The translations under genes and the position numbers were made by a program. Below the pieces are notes generated by a model. That model saw nothing but the letters and a program-made list of their open reading frames with translations, ran no database searches and was not told the DNA's origin. From DAOUMU01 sp034409055 (GTDB taxonomy: Bacteria; Chloroflexota; Anaerolineae; 4572-78; J111): a stretch of 17,771 bases of DNA. Positions 6,213 through 12,934 of this stretch are shown here, piece by piece (position 1 is the stretch's first letter; each line of letters starts with the position of its first letter). The stretch spans positions 1 through 17,771 of the forward strand of contig DAOUMU010000274.1 of NCBI GenBank assembly GCA_034409055.1, given 5' to 3'.

Positions 6213-7343
6213 CTACCAGCTAAACCGCTGCCAATCCCCCTGATCGAACAAAACAAACACCTCGCCATTGATGGGGTTGTAAAGCATTACCCCGCCCTGG
6301 TAAAACTGTACATACCCATAGGGTGGGTTCCCCCCGGAACCCACTTCCCGTTCTCGCGGGTTGCCCAAGCGGGCTTGTAATTCAGGCCGTTCGCACCAAA
6401 GTTTGCCAAAGCCACGCACCGGACCTTTGTCGCTATTACTCCGGGCCGCATCACAGGCGTACGCCTCATCACCATCCCAGTCGTCAACATAGCGATTTGA
6501 AGTAGCGCCGCTGTTCAAATCCGCCTCCGGCGAGTCGATCACCCAAATATAGTCAGGATCGTCGGGACTATCCCACCAATACATCATGCCCTTTTCAAAA
6601 TATTGTTTGGCAAAATCACGGCCGGTAATCTCCGGGCCGGTGGGATACCCCAGACGACTCTCGCCAGCGTCTAATTCCTCCCAGATGTCTTTAAACCGGC
6701 CGTCCGGCTTAAGACCCGTGGACGTAAAGGTACCGGGCGTGGGTGTTGCAGTGCGGGTCGGGGTGGGGGCGGCTGGGGTGGGTGTCGCTGATGGCCGGGT
6801 TGGCGTGGGCAGAGGGGGCATCGTCGCGGTTGGAGCATCTTCAATCACAGCGATGGGCGTGTTTGTTGGCACGTTTACTTCAGGCTCCACTGTAGCAGTT
6901 GGTAACGAGTCATCGGCTGCCTGGGCAGCGGCCACCACTGCCACGGTTAGTGGCTCCGACTGACCAGCTACATTGGCCGTATTGTATGCCCGTATTTGAA
7001 GCACGTGGGAGCCGGGCGTCTCTGGCAGCCAGGGTTGGGCCACGATAAAAGGGGTGCCGGGCTCAGGTTGGGCATTCGCATCAACCCAGACCACCTGCCC
7101 ATCAACCACCAATTCGACCCGGGCCACCCCTACCGCATCAACCGAACTCGATTGAACTTTGATCTCGCGGCCCGGTTCTAACTTCTGGCCGGCAGTTGGG
7201 CTGGAGATGGTGACCACCGGGCCGGTTCCACTGGCAGCCGGTTGATTGTTACCCAGGCCGGGTATAGCACAGGCCAAACTGACTGCGGTCAATATGATTA
7301 TGATTGTCATCGCCCTACCAAGAGAGGGGGATATGTAGTTCAT
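6213..7343 (-). CDS. Putative lipoprotein with Ig-like domain, Pro/Thr-rich linker and C-terminal repeat-type domain
   Basis: Encodes 376 residues. The N-terminus has a hydrophobic signal (MTIIIILTAVSLAC) ending in Cys25 with an imperfect lipobox, so it is probably exported and perhaps lipid-anchored. Residues about 42-137 form an Ig-like beta domain (VTISSPTAGQKLEPGREIKV, VELVVDGQVVW, HVLQIRAYN), as in bacterial surface proteins. Residues about 146-206 are a Pro/Thr/Ala linker (TPTRPSATPTPAAPTPTRTA). The C-terminal part has LGYPTGPE and LGNPRERE followed by FEKGMMYWW and FYQGGVMLY. These look like two related units of about 60-80 residues, similar in style to LGFP-type cell-wall repeats. An upstream in-frame GTG at 7364 exists, but the ATG at 7343 has AAGGAG at the right distance. 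It likely acts at the cell surface; no enzymatic motif is seen. Confidence 0.75.
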   Translation of the reverse strand: MNYISPSLGRAMTIIIILTAVSLACAIPGLGNNQPAASGTGPVVTISSPTAGQKLEPGREIKVQSSSVDAVGVARVELVVDGQVVWVDANAQPEPGTPFIVAQPWLPETPGSHVLQIRAYNTANVAGQSEPLTVAVVAAAQAADDSLPTATVEPEVNVPTNTPIAVIEDAPTATMPPLPTPTRPSATPTPAAPTPTRTATPTPGTFTSTGLKPDGRFKDIWEELDAGESRLGYPTGPEITGRDFAKQYFEKGMMYWWDSPDDPDYIWVIDSPEADLNSGATSNRYVDDWDGDEAYACDAARSNSDKGPVRGFGKLWCERPELQARLGNPREREVGSGGNPPYGYVQFYQGGVMLYNPINGEVFVLFDQGDWQRFSW

Positions 7344-7382
7344 CCATAAACTCCTTATTCTCACGTTGAGCCCTCATGACAA

Positions 7383-7418
7383 AAATCGCTGCAACCAAAC
7401 AAGCCGTTGCAGCGATTT
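7383..7418 (-). terminator. Rho-independent terminator of the receiver-domain gene
   Basis: A perfect 13-bp stem, AAATCGCTGCAAC (7383-7395) with GTTGCAGCGATTT (7406-7418), encloses a 10-nt loop. On the minus strand it ends in a run of five T. It lies downstream of the receiver gene and upstream of the lipoprotein gene, both on the minus strand, so it separates the two transcripts. Bases 7419-7533 show no gene. Confidence 0.7.
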
Positions 7419-7533
7419 AGGCTAGTACTCGAGGCAAAACCGGAACTGCCTTACCTACGTTTTGCCCTGGAAACCAAGCCAGCTATATCGGAAATCTACC
7501 ATGCGCCTGGGATTTAAGCAAATGATCCCCTTA

Positions 7534-8010
7534 TCAATTAACACCACAAAATTCATCCTGGCGGCTTAATAGCGTGGAAGTATTGGGGATAATTTCCCAA
7601 TTGATAGTGATTTCGTCTTTTTTTGCTAATTCACGGTAATGATTCAGATGTCCAAGCAGGAGTTTATCCACCAGCCGTAAAAATCTGAGCGGTTTAAAAG
7701 GGCGGACAAGGGGCTGGGCCTTGAGATGACGGGCCGTATTCCAGACAGTCTTATGGGCCTGCTCCAGCATCAAGATAACCGGCACCCCTGGGTCAATATA
7801 CTGGATACTTTCCACCAACTCTAAACTATCGAGGCCCGGCAGCAAAAAGTCAATAACACACAAATCAAAGGCCTGGTCACTGAGTTCACTGAAAGCCTCA
7901 TAACCATTATGTACAATTGTAATCTCACATGATTTTACCAGGTGGGCCAGGCTACGGCGCAATGACCTGTCAATTCGAGAATGATCACAGGCTACCAATA
8001 TCTTTTTCAT
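7534..8010 (-). CDS. Single-domain response-regulator receiver protein with altered switch residues
   Basis: Encodes 158 residues. Residues 2-120 are a CheY-like receiver: KKILVACDHSRID for strand 1, with the acidic pair reduced to Asp9. FDLCVIDFLLPGLD follows, with the phospho-acceptor at Asp54, and PVILMLEQ forms strand 4. The conserved Thr/Ser at the end of strand 4 appears to be Leu82. The lysine of the KPF motif is Arg103 (VRPFKP). Phosphorylation is therefore doubtful, and it may be an atypical or pseudo-receiver. A 35-residue tail (ELAKKDEITINWEI...) has no recognised output domain. The ATG at 8010 is chosen over an in-frame TTG at 8031 because it begins the receiver fold; AGGG precedes it by 9 nt. 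No kinase gene is nearby. An AT-rich stretch with TATAAT on the minus strand (about 8068-8080) may hold its promoter. Confidence 0.8.
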   Translation of the reverse strand: MKKILVACDHSRIDRSLRRSLAHLVKSCEITIVHNGYEAFSELSDQAFDLCVIDFLLPGLDSLELVESIQYIDPGVPVILMLEQAHKTVWNTARHLKAQPLVRPFKPLRFLRLVDKLLLGHLNHYRELAKKDEITINWEIIPNTSTLLSRQDEFCGVN

Positions 8011-8205
8011 CGTTACAAACCCTATAAACAAATTGTCGAAAGATCTGTTCGCGGTATGTTTCTTCTATAATATTATAAAACAGAAGAAGGTAATTATCTG
8101 TAAATAGGACGTGAACTTTGCTATTAAAGTCATAGGACTTTAGGCCCTGTAGCAACCGATTGGCCGCCCGGAAAGTGAACTAACGCAAAATTTATCGCTC
8201 TCGTA

Positions 8206-8313
8206 GAGAAAGCCTCTCTTGCGTAGAGAGGGCATCCCTTTGAGAAAGCCTCTCTTGCGTAGAGAGGGCATCCCTATGAGAAAGCCTCTCTTGCGTAGAG
8301 AGGGCATCCCTAT
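8206..8313. repeat. Three tandem copies of a 36-bp hairpin-forming unit
   Basis: Units start at 8206, 8242 and 8278 with exact period 36 and are almost identical; only the last two bases vary. Each contains CCTCTC-TTGCGTA-GAGAGG, a 6-bp stem with a 7-nt loop. A fourth, truncated GCTCTC-GTA-GAGA lies immediately before the first. Because 36 is a multiple of three, the minus strand stays open and would read RDALSTQERLS repeatedly. I regard that ORF as a by-product. The remainder of 8032-8205 holds no gene; it has a small hairpin AAAGTC-ATAG-GACTTT at 8126-8141. Confidence 0.9.
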
Positions 8314-8338
8314 GCCCGGCTGAAATTGTTGTCAGGGT

Positions 8339-8366
8339 TTGAATAAAAGAAGAAAAGCCGTATAAT
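8339..8366 (+). promoter_or_regulatory. Candidate sigma-70 type promoter upstream of the ATPase operon (distal)
   Basis: TTGAAT (8339-8344), a 16-bp spacer and TATAAT (8361-8366). It would start a transcript about 190 nt before atpZ. Confidence 0.4.
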
Positions 8367-8470
8367 ATCGGACTTGATTGTGAAATTAGCGTCAAGCAAA
8401 GGAATCACTTTTCACCATCGTTGCTGCCGGCGTACATGATTGGCAATTAGAGAAACTCCGCACAAATTAT

Positions 8471-8500
8471 TTGGCTAAAGATAGGGGGGCGTGGTATAAT
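8471..8500 (+). promoter_or_regulatory. Candidate sigma-70 type promoter of the ATPase operon (proximal)
   Basis: TTGGCT (8471-8476), an 18-bp spacer containing a G6 run, and a perfect TATAAT (8495-8500). Initiation near 8507 would leave a leader of about 54 nt before atpZ. Confidence 0.5.
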
Positions 8501-8560
8501 CGCCGCGTTGCTATTCAAGAAACCTTACATATAAAGTAAAAAGGCACCTGGGTTTATCAG

Positions 8561-8770
8561 GTGAAAAAGTATCTGGGTCCACTCAAGGGCTATCAACTGG
8601 CCATGCAAATCAGTGGTATCTTGGTGTGCTCAGTTTTTGGTTCGCTTTGTGCAGGTATCTGGTTAGATAGAACACTGGGCACGACCCCTTGGCTTATGCT
8701 TGTCTTGATGATCTTGGGGATTGTATTTGCCATGTACACAATTTATCGCACGGTAAATGAGTCAAAGTAG
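8561..8770 (+). CDS. atpZ: AtpZ/AtpI-family F1Fo ATPase-associated membrane protein
   Basis: This small membrane protein of 69 residues is found at the head of many atp operons. In its family it is linked to assembly of the c-ring or to Mg/Ca handling. Two membrane helices are visible (about 15-37 and 42-64), with the family's GIWLDRTLGTTPWLMLVLMI connecting motif and a final MYTIYRTV. The start is GTG at 8561. The ribosome site is weak (AAGG lies 16 nt upstream), but the KKYLGPLKGYQLA N-terminus is typical. A later ATG at 8603 would cut into helix 1. It is the first gene of the operon and 46 bp ahead of atpB. Confidence 0.85.
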   Translation: MKKYLGPLKGYQLAMQISGILVCSVFGSLCAGIWLDRTLGTTPWLMLVLMILGIVFAMYTIYRTVNESK

Positions 8771-8816
8771 CCAGCCAGCCCATATTGAGTAATAATAGAC
8801 AAAGGTGGCACAGGGT

Positions 8817-9773
8817 ATGATCACAAAAATCATTATTGGTTTGGTAGTCACGCTGGTCGTTATCATCCTGGGCAATTATATTCTTCCGGTTGAACGGGCT
8901 GCCATCGAGGTGGCAGCCGAGCCCATCGGCCTGGGACCGGTGACCAATGCACTCTTCACCTCAATTATTCTATCTATCATCATTATCGTGATAGCCTTTG
9001 TGGTTGGCCGTAATCTCAAAGAAAAGCCAACCGGTCTGCAAAACATCGTAGAAATTTTAATTGAGGGCCTGGATGGCCTGATTACTTCTATTGCTCCCAA
9101 AAAATGGGCACCAACTTTCTTCCCCATTTTGGCTACTATCTTTATATATCTGCTGTTTGCTAACTGGTTTAGCCTGTTGACGCCGCTGCTGGGTAGTTTT
9201 GGTTTCGTTCACCCTACTGACCATGAGGGTATTCCGGTGGAAAAAGTATTTATCATCGGTGGTCCAGACTCGCTACACGTTGAAGAAGCTCACGAGGCTG
9301 AAGGTGAAGCTCACGAGGGTGAAGAGGCAAAAGCAGAGGTCGTCATTGTCCCTATTTTCCGTGCCCCCAGTAGTGATTTGAACCTGACCTTTGGCCTGGC
9401 TTTGACCACCATGGTCCTGGTTCAGGTATTTGGGATTTGGGAGCGAGGTTTGTTCGGTCACCTTGGTCACTTCATCCGGTTAAATGCCTTTGCCCAAAAA
9501 GGTATTCTCATGGGCATCATCGACTTCTTTGTCGGCCTGCTGGAAGGGGTCAGTGAGTTTGCCAAAATTATCTCTTTCTCCTTCCGACTTTTTGGCAACA
9601 TCTTCGCCGGTGAAGTGGTCTTGATTGTTATTTCGTCCTTAGTATCTGTCCTATTGATCCTGGTTTTCTTTGGCCTTGAAATATTCGTTGGTCTTATTCA
9701 AGCCTTTGTTTTCTTTATCTTGTCGTTGGTGTTCTTTTCAACAGCCACTCACCATCATGGTGAAGAGCATTAG
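8817..9773 (+). CDS. atpB: ATP synthase Fo subunit a
   Basis: This membrane half-channel subunit passes ions to the c-ring. It has 318 residues from the ATG at 8817, preceded by AAAGGTGG at 8 nt; an in-frame GTG at 8805 overlaps that ribosome site and is less likely. The key helix SFRLFGNIFAGEVVL carries the essential Arg257. The last helices have EIFVGLIQAFVFF (Glu288, Gln295). An N-terminal anchor, a WAPTFFPILATIFIYLLFANW helix region and the helix after LNLTFGLALTT are also visible. Between helices, residues about 152-174 form a Glu/His-rich insertion (HVEEAHEAEGEAHEGEE) encoded by an 18-bp-period repeat. The C-terminus ends HHHGEEH. Both acidic-histidine segments are additions to the core fold, possibly on the same membrane face. 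Confidence 0.97.
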   Translation: MITKIIIGLVVTLVVIILGNYILPVERAAIEVAAEPIGLGPVTNALFTSIILSIIIIVIAFVVGRNLKEKPTGLQNIVEILIEGLDGLITSIAPKKWAPTFFPILATIFIYLLFANWFSLLTPLLGSFGFVHPTDHEGIPVEKVFIIGGPDSLHVEEAHEAEGEAHEGEEAKAEVVIVPIFRAPSSDLNLTFGLALTTMVLVQVFGIWERGLFGHLGHFIRLNAFAQKGILMGIIDFFVGLLEGVSEFAKIISFSFRLFGNIFAGEVVLIVISSLVSVLLILVFFGLEIFVGLIQAFVFFILSLVFFSTATHHHGEEH

Positions 9774-9798
9774 GTTGGTCAGTTGGTTAGTCAGTTGG
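9774..9798. repeat. 8-bp microtandem directly after the atpB stop
   Basis: GTTGGTCA, GTTGGTTA and GTCAGTTG follow the TAG of atpB without a gap. It is one of three such tracts at gene ends in this window. Confidence 0.6.
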
Positions 9799-9852
9799 GT
9801 GTTGCGGGCTCTGTGTTTGTAAACGTTCGGTGAACCCACCTCTAATAGGTAT

Positions 9853-9946
9853 GGAGTCGAGGCTTCAGCCGGTCGTTGGCCTCGAATCCCCGGCTGATCC
9901 CACAGGGAGGCTTCGCACAGCCTCGACTCCTTTAGCACAAGCTAAA
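9853..9946. repeat. Nested palindromic element between atpB and atpE
   Basis: The outer arms GGAGTCGAGGC (9853-9863) and GCCTCGACTCC (9920-9930) are perfect over 11 bp. Inside lie CAGCCGG (9866-9872) and CCGGCTG (9890-9896). A further hairpin TTTAGC-ACAA-GCTAAA (9931-9946) abuts the right arm. The element is non-coding and sits in a 247-bp gap inside an otherwise tight operon. It resembles a small repetitive palindromic element (REP- or MITE-like). It may stabilise or attenuate the mRNA ahead of the highly expressed atpE. Confidence 0.8.
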
Positions 9947-10020
9947 GTCTGTCTAATCAGAACTGGTCAAGCGCAATCTAAAAAATTAAAAATAAATTTA
10001 GCGTAGGAGGCAAATGAATT

Positions 10021-10251
10021 ATGGATGCTGAAGCCTTGAAATTGTTAGCTGCTGGTCTGGCCATAGGGTTGGGGGCTATAGGCCCTGGCCTGGGTATTGG
10101 TATTCTGGCTATGGGTGCCTTACAGGCCATTGGTCGCAATCCTGAGGCGCAGGGGCAAATCCAGGTGAACATGTTTATCGGCATTGCCTTTGCCGAAGCA
10201 GTCGCTATTTATGCCCTGGTGGTCGCCCTCATCCTTCTGTTTGTGGTCTAA
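10021..10251 (+). CDS. atpE: ATP synthase Fo subunit c
   Basis: Forms the rotating ring. The protein has 76 residues in two helices: LLAAGLAIGLGAIGPGLGIGILAMG, with the glycine-rich packing motif, and NMFIGIAFAEAVAIYALVVALILLF. The polar loop is RNPEAQ. The ion-binding carboxylate is Glu59. Position 26 is Ile where sodium rings have Gln, and Ala60 follows Glu59 where sodium rings have Ser or Thr. Proton coupling is therefore inferred. AGGAGG lies 10 nt before the ATG. A short out-of-frame ATG lies between them. The 247-bp palindromic gap upstream may set the separate, higher expression that a multi-copy ring subunit needs. Confidence 0.98.
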   Translation: MDAEALKLLAAGLAIGLGAIGPGLGIGILAMGALQAIGRNPEAQGQIQVNMFIGIAFAEAVAIYALVVALILLFVV

Positions 10252-10328
10252 GGTTTCATCGGCCAAATAGGCCTGGCCCTATTTGATTGACCACATACGC
10301 GAACAGCAGAGAAAAGAGGAGGCGTAAC

Positions 10329-10823
10329 TTGCAAGCATTAGGTATTAGTTTTTTTGGGCTTATTGCTTATATTGTTAACTTTGCCCTGCTGGTAGTGCTA
10401 CTGCAGATGTTTCTTTACAAACCTGTCAAAAACATGTTAGCCCAACGCCAGCAGCGCATTGCCGAAGGTTTGGACGCCGCCAATAAGGCGGCTCAAGAAG
10501 CGGCTCGGCAGCGAGCCGAATTTGAAAAAGAGCTGGTCAAAGCGCGTGAAGAGGCCCAGGCCGAAGCCCGCAAAGTAACCGAAGCGACCGAAAAGGTGCG
10601 GCAGGATATTTTGGCTGCGGCCCAAAAAGAGGCCGAAGAGATTAAGGCCCGAGCCAGAGAAGAAGCCGAACAGGAAAGACAGCAAATTGTGGCCGATCTG
10701 CAAAACCAGGCAGCCAGTCTGTCACTGGAAATTACGCGCAAGGTTGTGGGTGAGGCAATTGACGAAAACGCGCAACGCAAATTAGTAGACCAATTTTTAG
10801 CTAATTTAGGAGATGCATCGTGA
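10329..10823 (+). CDS. atpF: ATP synthase Fo subunit b
   Basis: Peripheral stalk subunit of 164 residues. One N-terminal membrane helix (about 6-28, IAYIVNFALLVVLLQMFLY) is followed by the KPVKNML junction and a long charged coiled coil rich in Ala, Glu, Lys and Arg (about 35-135). The C-terminus (EITRKVVGEAIDEN...LVDQFLANL) binds the delta subunit. The start is TTG at 10329, decided by a strong GAGGAGG six bases upstream. The longer frame from 10287 adds a basic, unrelated leader and would place that ribosome site inside the gene. The stop TGA overlaps the GTG start of atpH (GTGA), so the two are translationally coupled. Confidence 0.95.
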   Translation: MQALGISFFGLIAYIVNFALLVVLLQMFLYKPVKNMLAQRQQRIAEGLDAANKAAQEAARQRAEFEKELVKAREEAQAEARKVTEATEKVRQDILAAAQKEAEEIKARAREEAEQERQQIVADLQNQAASLSLEITRKVVGEAIDENAQRKLVDQFLANLGDAS

Positions 10824-11347
10824 AAGCAAAAGAGCTTTCGCGGAAGTATGCGACCGCTGTTTTCAGCATGGCGTTAGAAAAGTGGCTAACAACCCTGAGT
10901 CTTGTGCAAGACAAGCTGGCTGATAGCCCTAAGCTGGCTAAAATTCTGCAAGATTCAGATCGTCCTTTTAGCGACAGACAAAAGGAGTTGGATGGGATTA
11001 TGCCCTCGGATAGCGAGCCAGGCATCCGTAATTTCCTATATACCCTGTTGAAGAATGGCGACATTGGTCTGCTGGGTCAAGTTTTTGTTGATTTAGAGCA
11101 GATGTCGCGAGGTGGGCCACAAGTTCAGGTGGCCCATGTTACCACGGCTATGGCCCTATCCGACGGTGATAAAGAGCAATTTCGCCAAAAGCTACGAGCG
11201 CAATATGGAGACAACCTGGAGTTCGTCTTCAACGTTGAGCCCGCTATTATCGGCGGTGCTATCGTACAGGTTGGCGACAGGGTCATTGATGGCAGTGTTG
11301 CCACCCGCTTTGAGGCAATGAGCAACGCCTTAGGGGTTAAACGTTAG
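10820..11347 (+). CDS. atpH: ATP synthase F1 subunit delta
   Basis: The OSCP-type subunit joins the peripheral stalk to the top of F1. It has 175 residues, the usual length. It starts ELSRKYATAVFSMALEK, the typical first helix of the N-terminal bundle. The C-terminal part, VAHVTTAMALSDGDKEQFRQ then FVFNVEPAIIGGAIVQVGDRVIDGSVATRF, is the most conserved stretch of this family. GTG start at 10820 overlaps atpF by 4 bp; TTAGGAG lies about 8 nt upstream. The TAG stop falls inside an 8-bp tandem repeat. Confidence 0.96.
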   Translation: MKAKELSRKYATAVFSMALEKWLTTLSLVQDKLADSPKLAKILQDSDRPFSDRQKELDGIMPSDSEPGIRNFLYTLLKNGDIGLLGQVFVDLEQMSRGGPQVQVAHVTTAMALSDGDKEQFRQKLRAQYGDNLEFVFNVEPAIIGGAIVQVGDRVIDGSVATRFEAMSNALGVKR

Positions 11348-11376
11348 AACGTTAAAACGTTCGACGTCCAAACGTA
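11340..11376. repeat. 8-bp microtandem (AACGTT-based) spanning the atpH stop
   Basis: AACGTTAG, AACGTTAA and AACGTTCG follow with period 8, then degraded ACGTCCAA and ACGTAA. The TAG of atpH is part of the first unit. The tract fills the gap up to the ribosome site of atpA. Confidence 0.75.
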
Positions 11377-11387
11377 ATGGAGGCAAG

Positions 11388-12914
11388 ATGGTTATAAAAT
11401 TAGACGACATTACCGCCCGAATACGCCAACAAATAGAGGAGTTTGAGGCTCCAATTGAATACGCTGACGTGGGGACGGTCATCAGCGTCGGTGATGGTAT
11501 TGCTCGAGTGAGTGGCCTGACCAATGTGATGGCGACCGAGCTACTGGAGTTCCCCGGTGGGGTGTTGGGCATAGCCCTGAACCTGGAAACCGACCAGGTC
11601 GGGGCGGTGATTATGGGCGATTACGAGCACATCGAGGAAGGTGACACGGTTAAAAGCACCGGACGTATTGCCTCTGTGCCGGTCGGCGAGGCTCTGATTG
11701 GCCGCGTGGTTAATGCCGTTGGCGAGCCTGTTGATGGCAAAGGCCCCGTTCAAAACGATGGCTATTATCCCATTGAAAAGATTGCGCCCGGTGTTATCGA
11801 GCGGGCCAATGTCGATACACCGGTGCAAACCGGTATCAAAGCCATCGACTCGATGATACCTATTGGTCGTGGTCAACGTGAGCTCATTATTGGCGACCGG
11901 CAGACAGGTAAAACGGCCCTGGCCGTTGATACCATTATCAACCAAAAGGGTAAAGACCTGACCTGTATTTACGTGGCCATTGGTCAGCGGCAAGGCCAGG
12001 TCGCTCAGGTCGTGGCTACTCTAGAAAAGTACGGGGCTATGGACCATACCATTGTGGTTGTGGCTGGTGCTTCCGACCCGGCCCCGATGCAATATATCGC
12101 CCCCTACGCCGGTTGTGCGATGGGCGAGTATTTTATGGATAAGAGAAAAGAAGCCCTGCTCGTGTATGATGACCTGAGTAAGCATGCCTGGGCCTACCGC
12201 CAGATCTCACTGCTACTACGCCGCCCGCCCGGACGTGAAGCCTACCCGGGTGACGTATTTTATCTACATTCCCGCCTGTTAGAACGAGCGGCCAAGCTTT
12301 CCCCAAAGAATGGCAGCGGCTCTTTAACGGCCTTACCCATTATCGAAACATTGGCCGGCGACGTGAGTGCTTATATTCCCACCAACGTGATCTCTATTAC
12401 CGATGGCCAGATTTATCTGGAAAGCGACCTGTTCTATGCCGGTCAGCGCCCAGCGGTAAACGCCGGTTTGTCTGTATCCCGGGTGGGTGGTGATGCCCAG
12501 ACAAAGGCCATGAAGCAGGTAGCCGGTCAGTTGCGATTGGAATTGGCTCAGTTTCGTGAGTTGGCCGCTTTTGCCCAATTTGGCTCCGATCTGGACAAAA
12601 CGACCCGGGCACAACTCGAGCGGGGTTTGCGCCTGACCGAGATCCTAAAGCAGCCCCAGTACGAACCGATGTCCCTGGCAGACGAGGTAATTTCCATTTA
12701 TGCTATGACCGAAGGTTTCGGCAGAACTGTGCCGGTTGATCAGGTTCAGAGTTATGTGGCTGATATGCTCCAGTTTATGAAATCCAACCATCCAGAGGTT
12801 GGCCAATCTATCGCCAGCCAAAAAGCGTTGACGGATGAGATAGAGGCCTCCCTCAAATCAGCCCTGGTAGAGTACAATCAATCTGCGGGATACGATATTC
12901 CAAAGACAAATTGA
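11388..12914 (+). CDS. atpA: ATP synthase F1 subunit alpha
   Basis: Non-catalytic nucleotide-binding subunit of F1, 508 residues, normal length. The beta-barrel domain (about 25-95) is followed by a Walker A loop GDRQTGKT (169-176), LLVYDDLSKHAWAYRQISLL, and the very conserved RRPPGREAYPGDVFYLHSRL. SVSRVGGDAQ carries the arginine finger that reaches the catalytic site of beta. The C-terminal helical domain closes the protein. SKHAWAYRQ differs slightly from the common SKQAVAYRQ. The ATG at 11388 has GGAGG 4 nt upstream. It lies between atpH and atpG in the standard operon order. Confidence 0.99.
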   Translation: MVIKLDDITARIRQQIEEFEAPIEYADVGTVISVGDGIARVSGLTNVMATELLEFPGGVLGIALNLETDQVGAVIMGDYEHIEEGDTVKSTGRIASVPVGEALIGRVVNAVGEPVDGKGPVQNDGYYPIEKIAPGVIERANVDTPVQTGIKAIDSMIPIGRGQRELIIGDRQTGKTALAVDTIINQKGKDLTCIYVAIGQRQGQVAQVVATLEKYGAMDHTIVVVAGASDPAPMQYIAPYAGCAMGEYFMDKRKEALLVYDDLSKHAWAYRQISLLLRRPPGREAYPGDVFYLHSRLLERAAKLSPKNGSGSLTALPIIETLAGDVSAYIPTNVISITDGQIYLESDLFYAGQRPAVNAGLSVSRVGGDAQTKAMKQVAGQLRLELAQFRELAAFAQFGSDLDKTTRAQLERGLRLTEILKQPQYEPMSLADEVISIYAMTEGFGRTVPVDQVQSYVADMLQFMKSNHPEVGQSIASQKALTDEIEASLKSALVEYNQSAGYDIPKTN

Positions 12915-12934
12915 ACTAAAAAATAGGATAACCT

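Noticed and set aside
3351..7519. Identical 15-mer GCCTGGGATTTAAGC at 3351-3365 and 7505-7519, considered as an element end
   Set aside because: A shared 15-mer is not unlikely in about 18 kb, flanks do not match, and one copy is within an MFS coding fragment.
8206..8313. CRISPR array
   Set aside because: The units have CRISPR-like length but are directly abutting with no spacers, and no cas genes are present.
8192..8395. Minus-strand ORF of 67 codons with repeated RDALSTQERLS
   Set aside because: It is open only because the 36-bp repeat is a multiple of three. It has no ribosome site or family resemblance.
8387..8539. Plus-strand open stretch reading TIVAAGVHDWQLEKL before atpZ
   Set aside because: It looks protein-like but has no start codon or ribosome site, and it contains the best candidate promoter of the operon.
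10287..10328. Upstream extension of atpF
   Set aside because: The extra 14 residues are basic and atypical, and the strong GAGGAGG at 10316-10322 would then lie inside the gene; TTG 10329 fits better.
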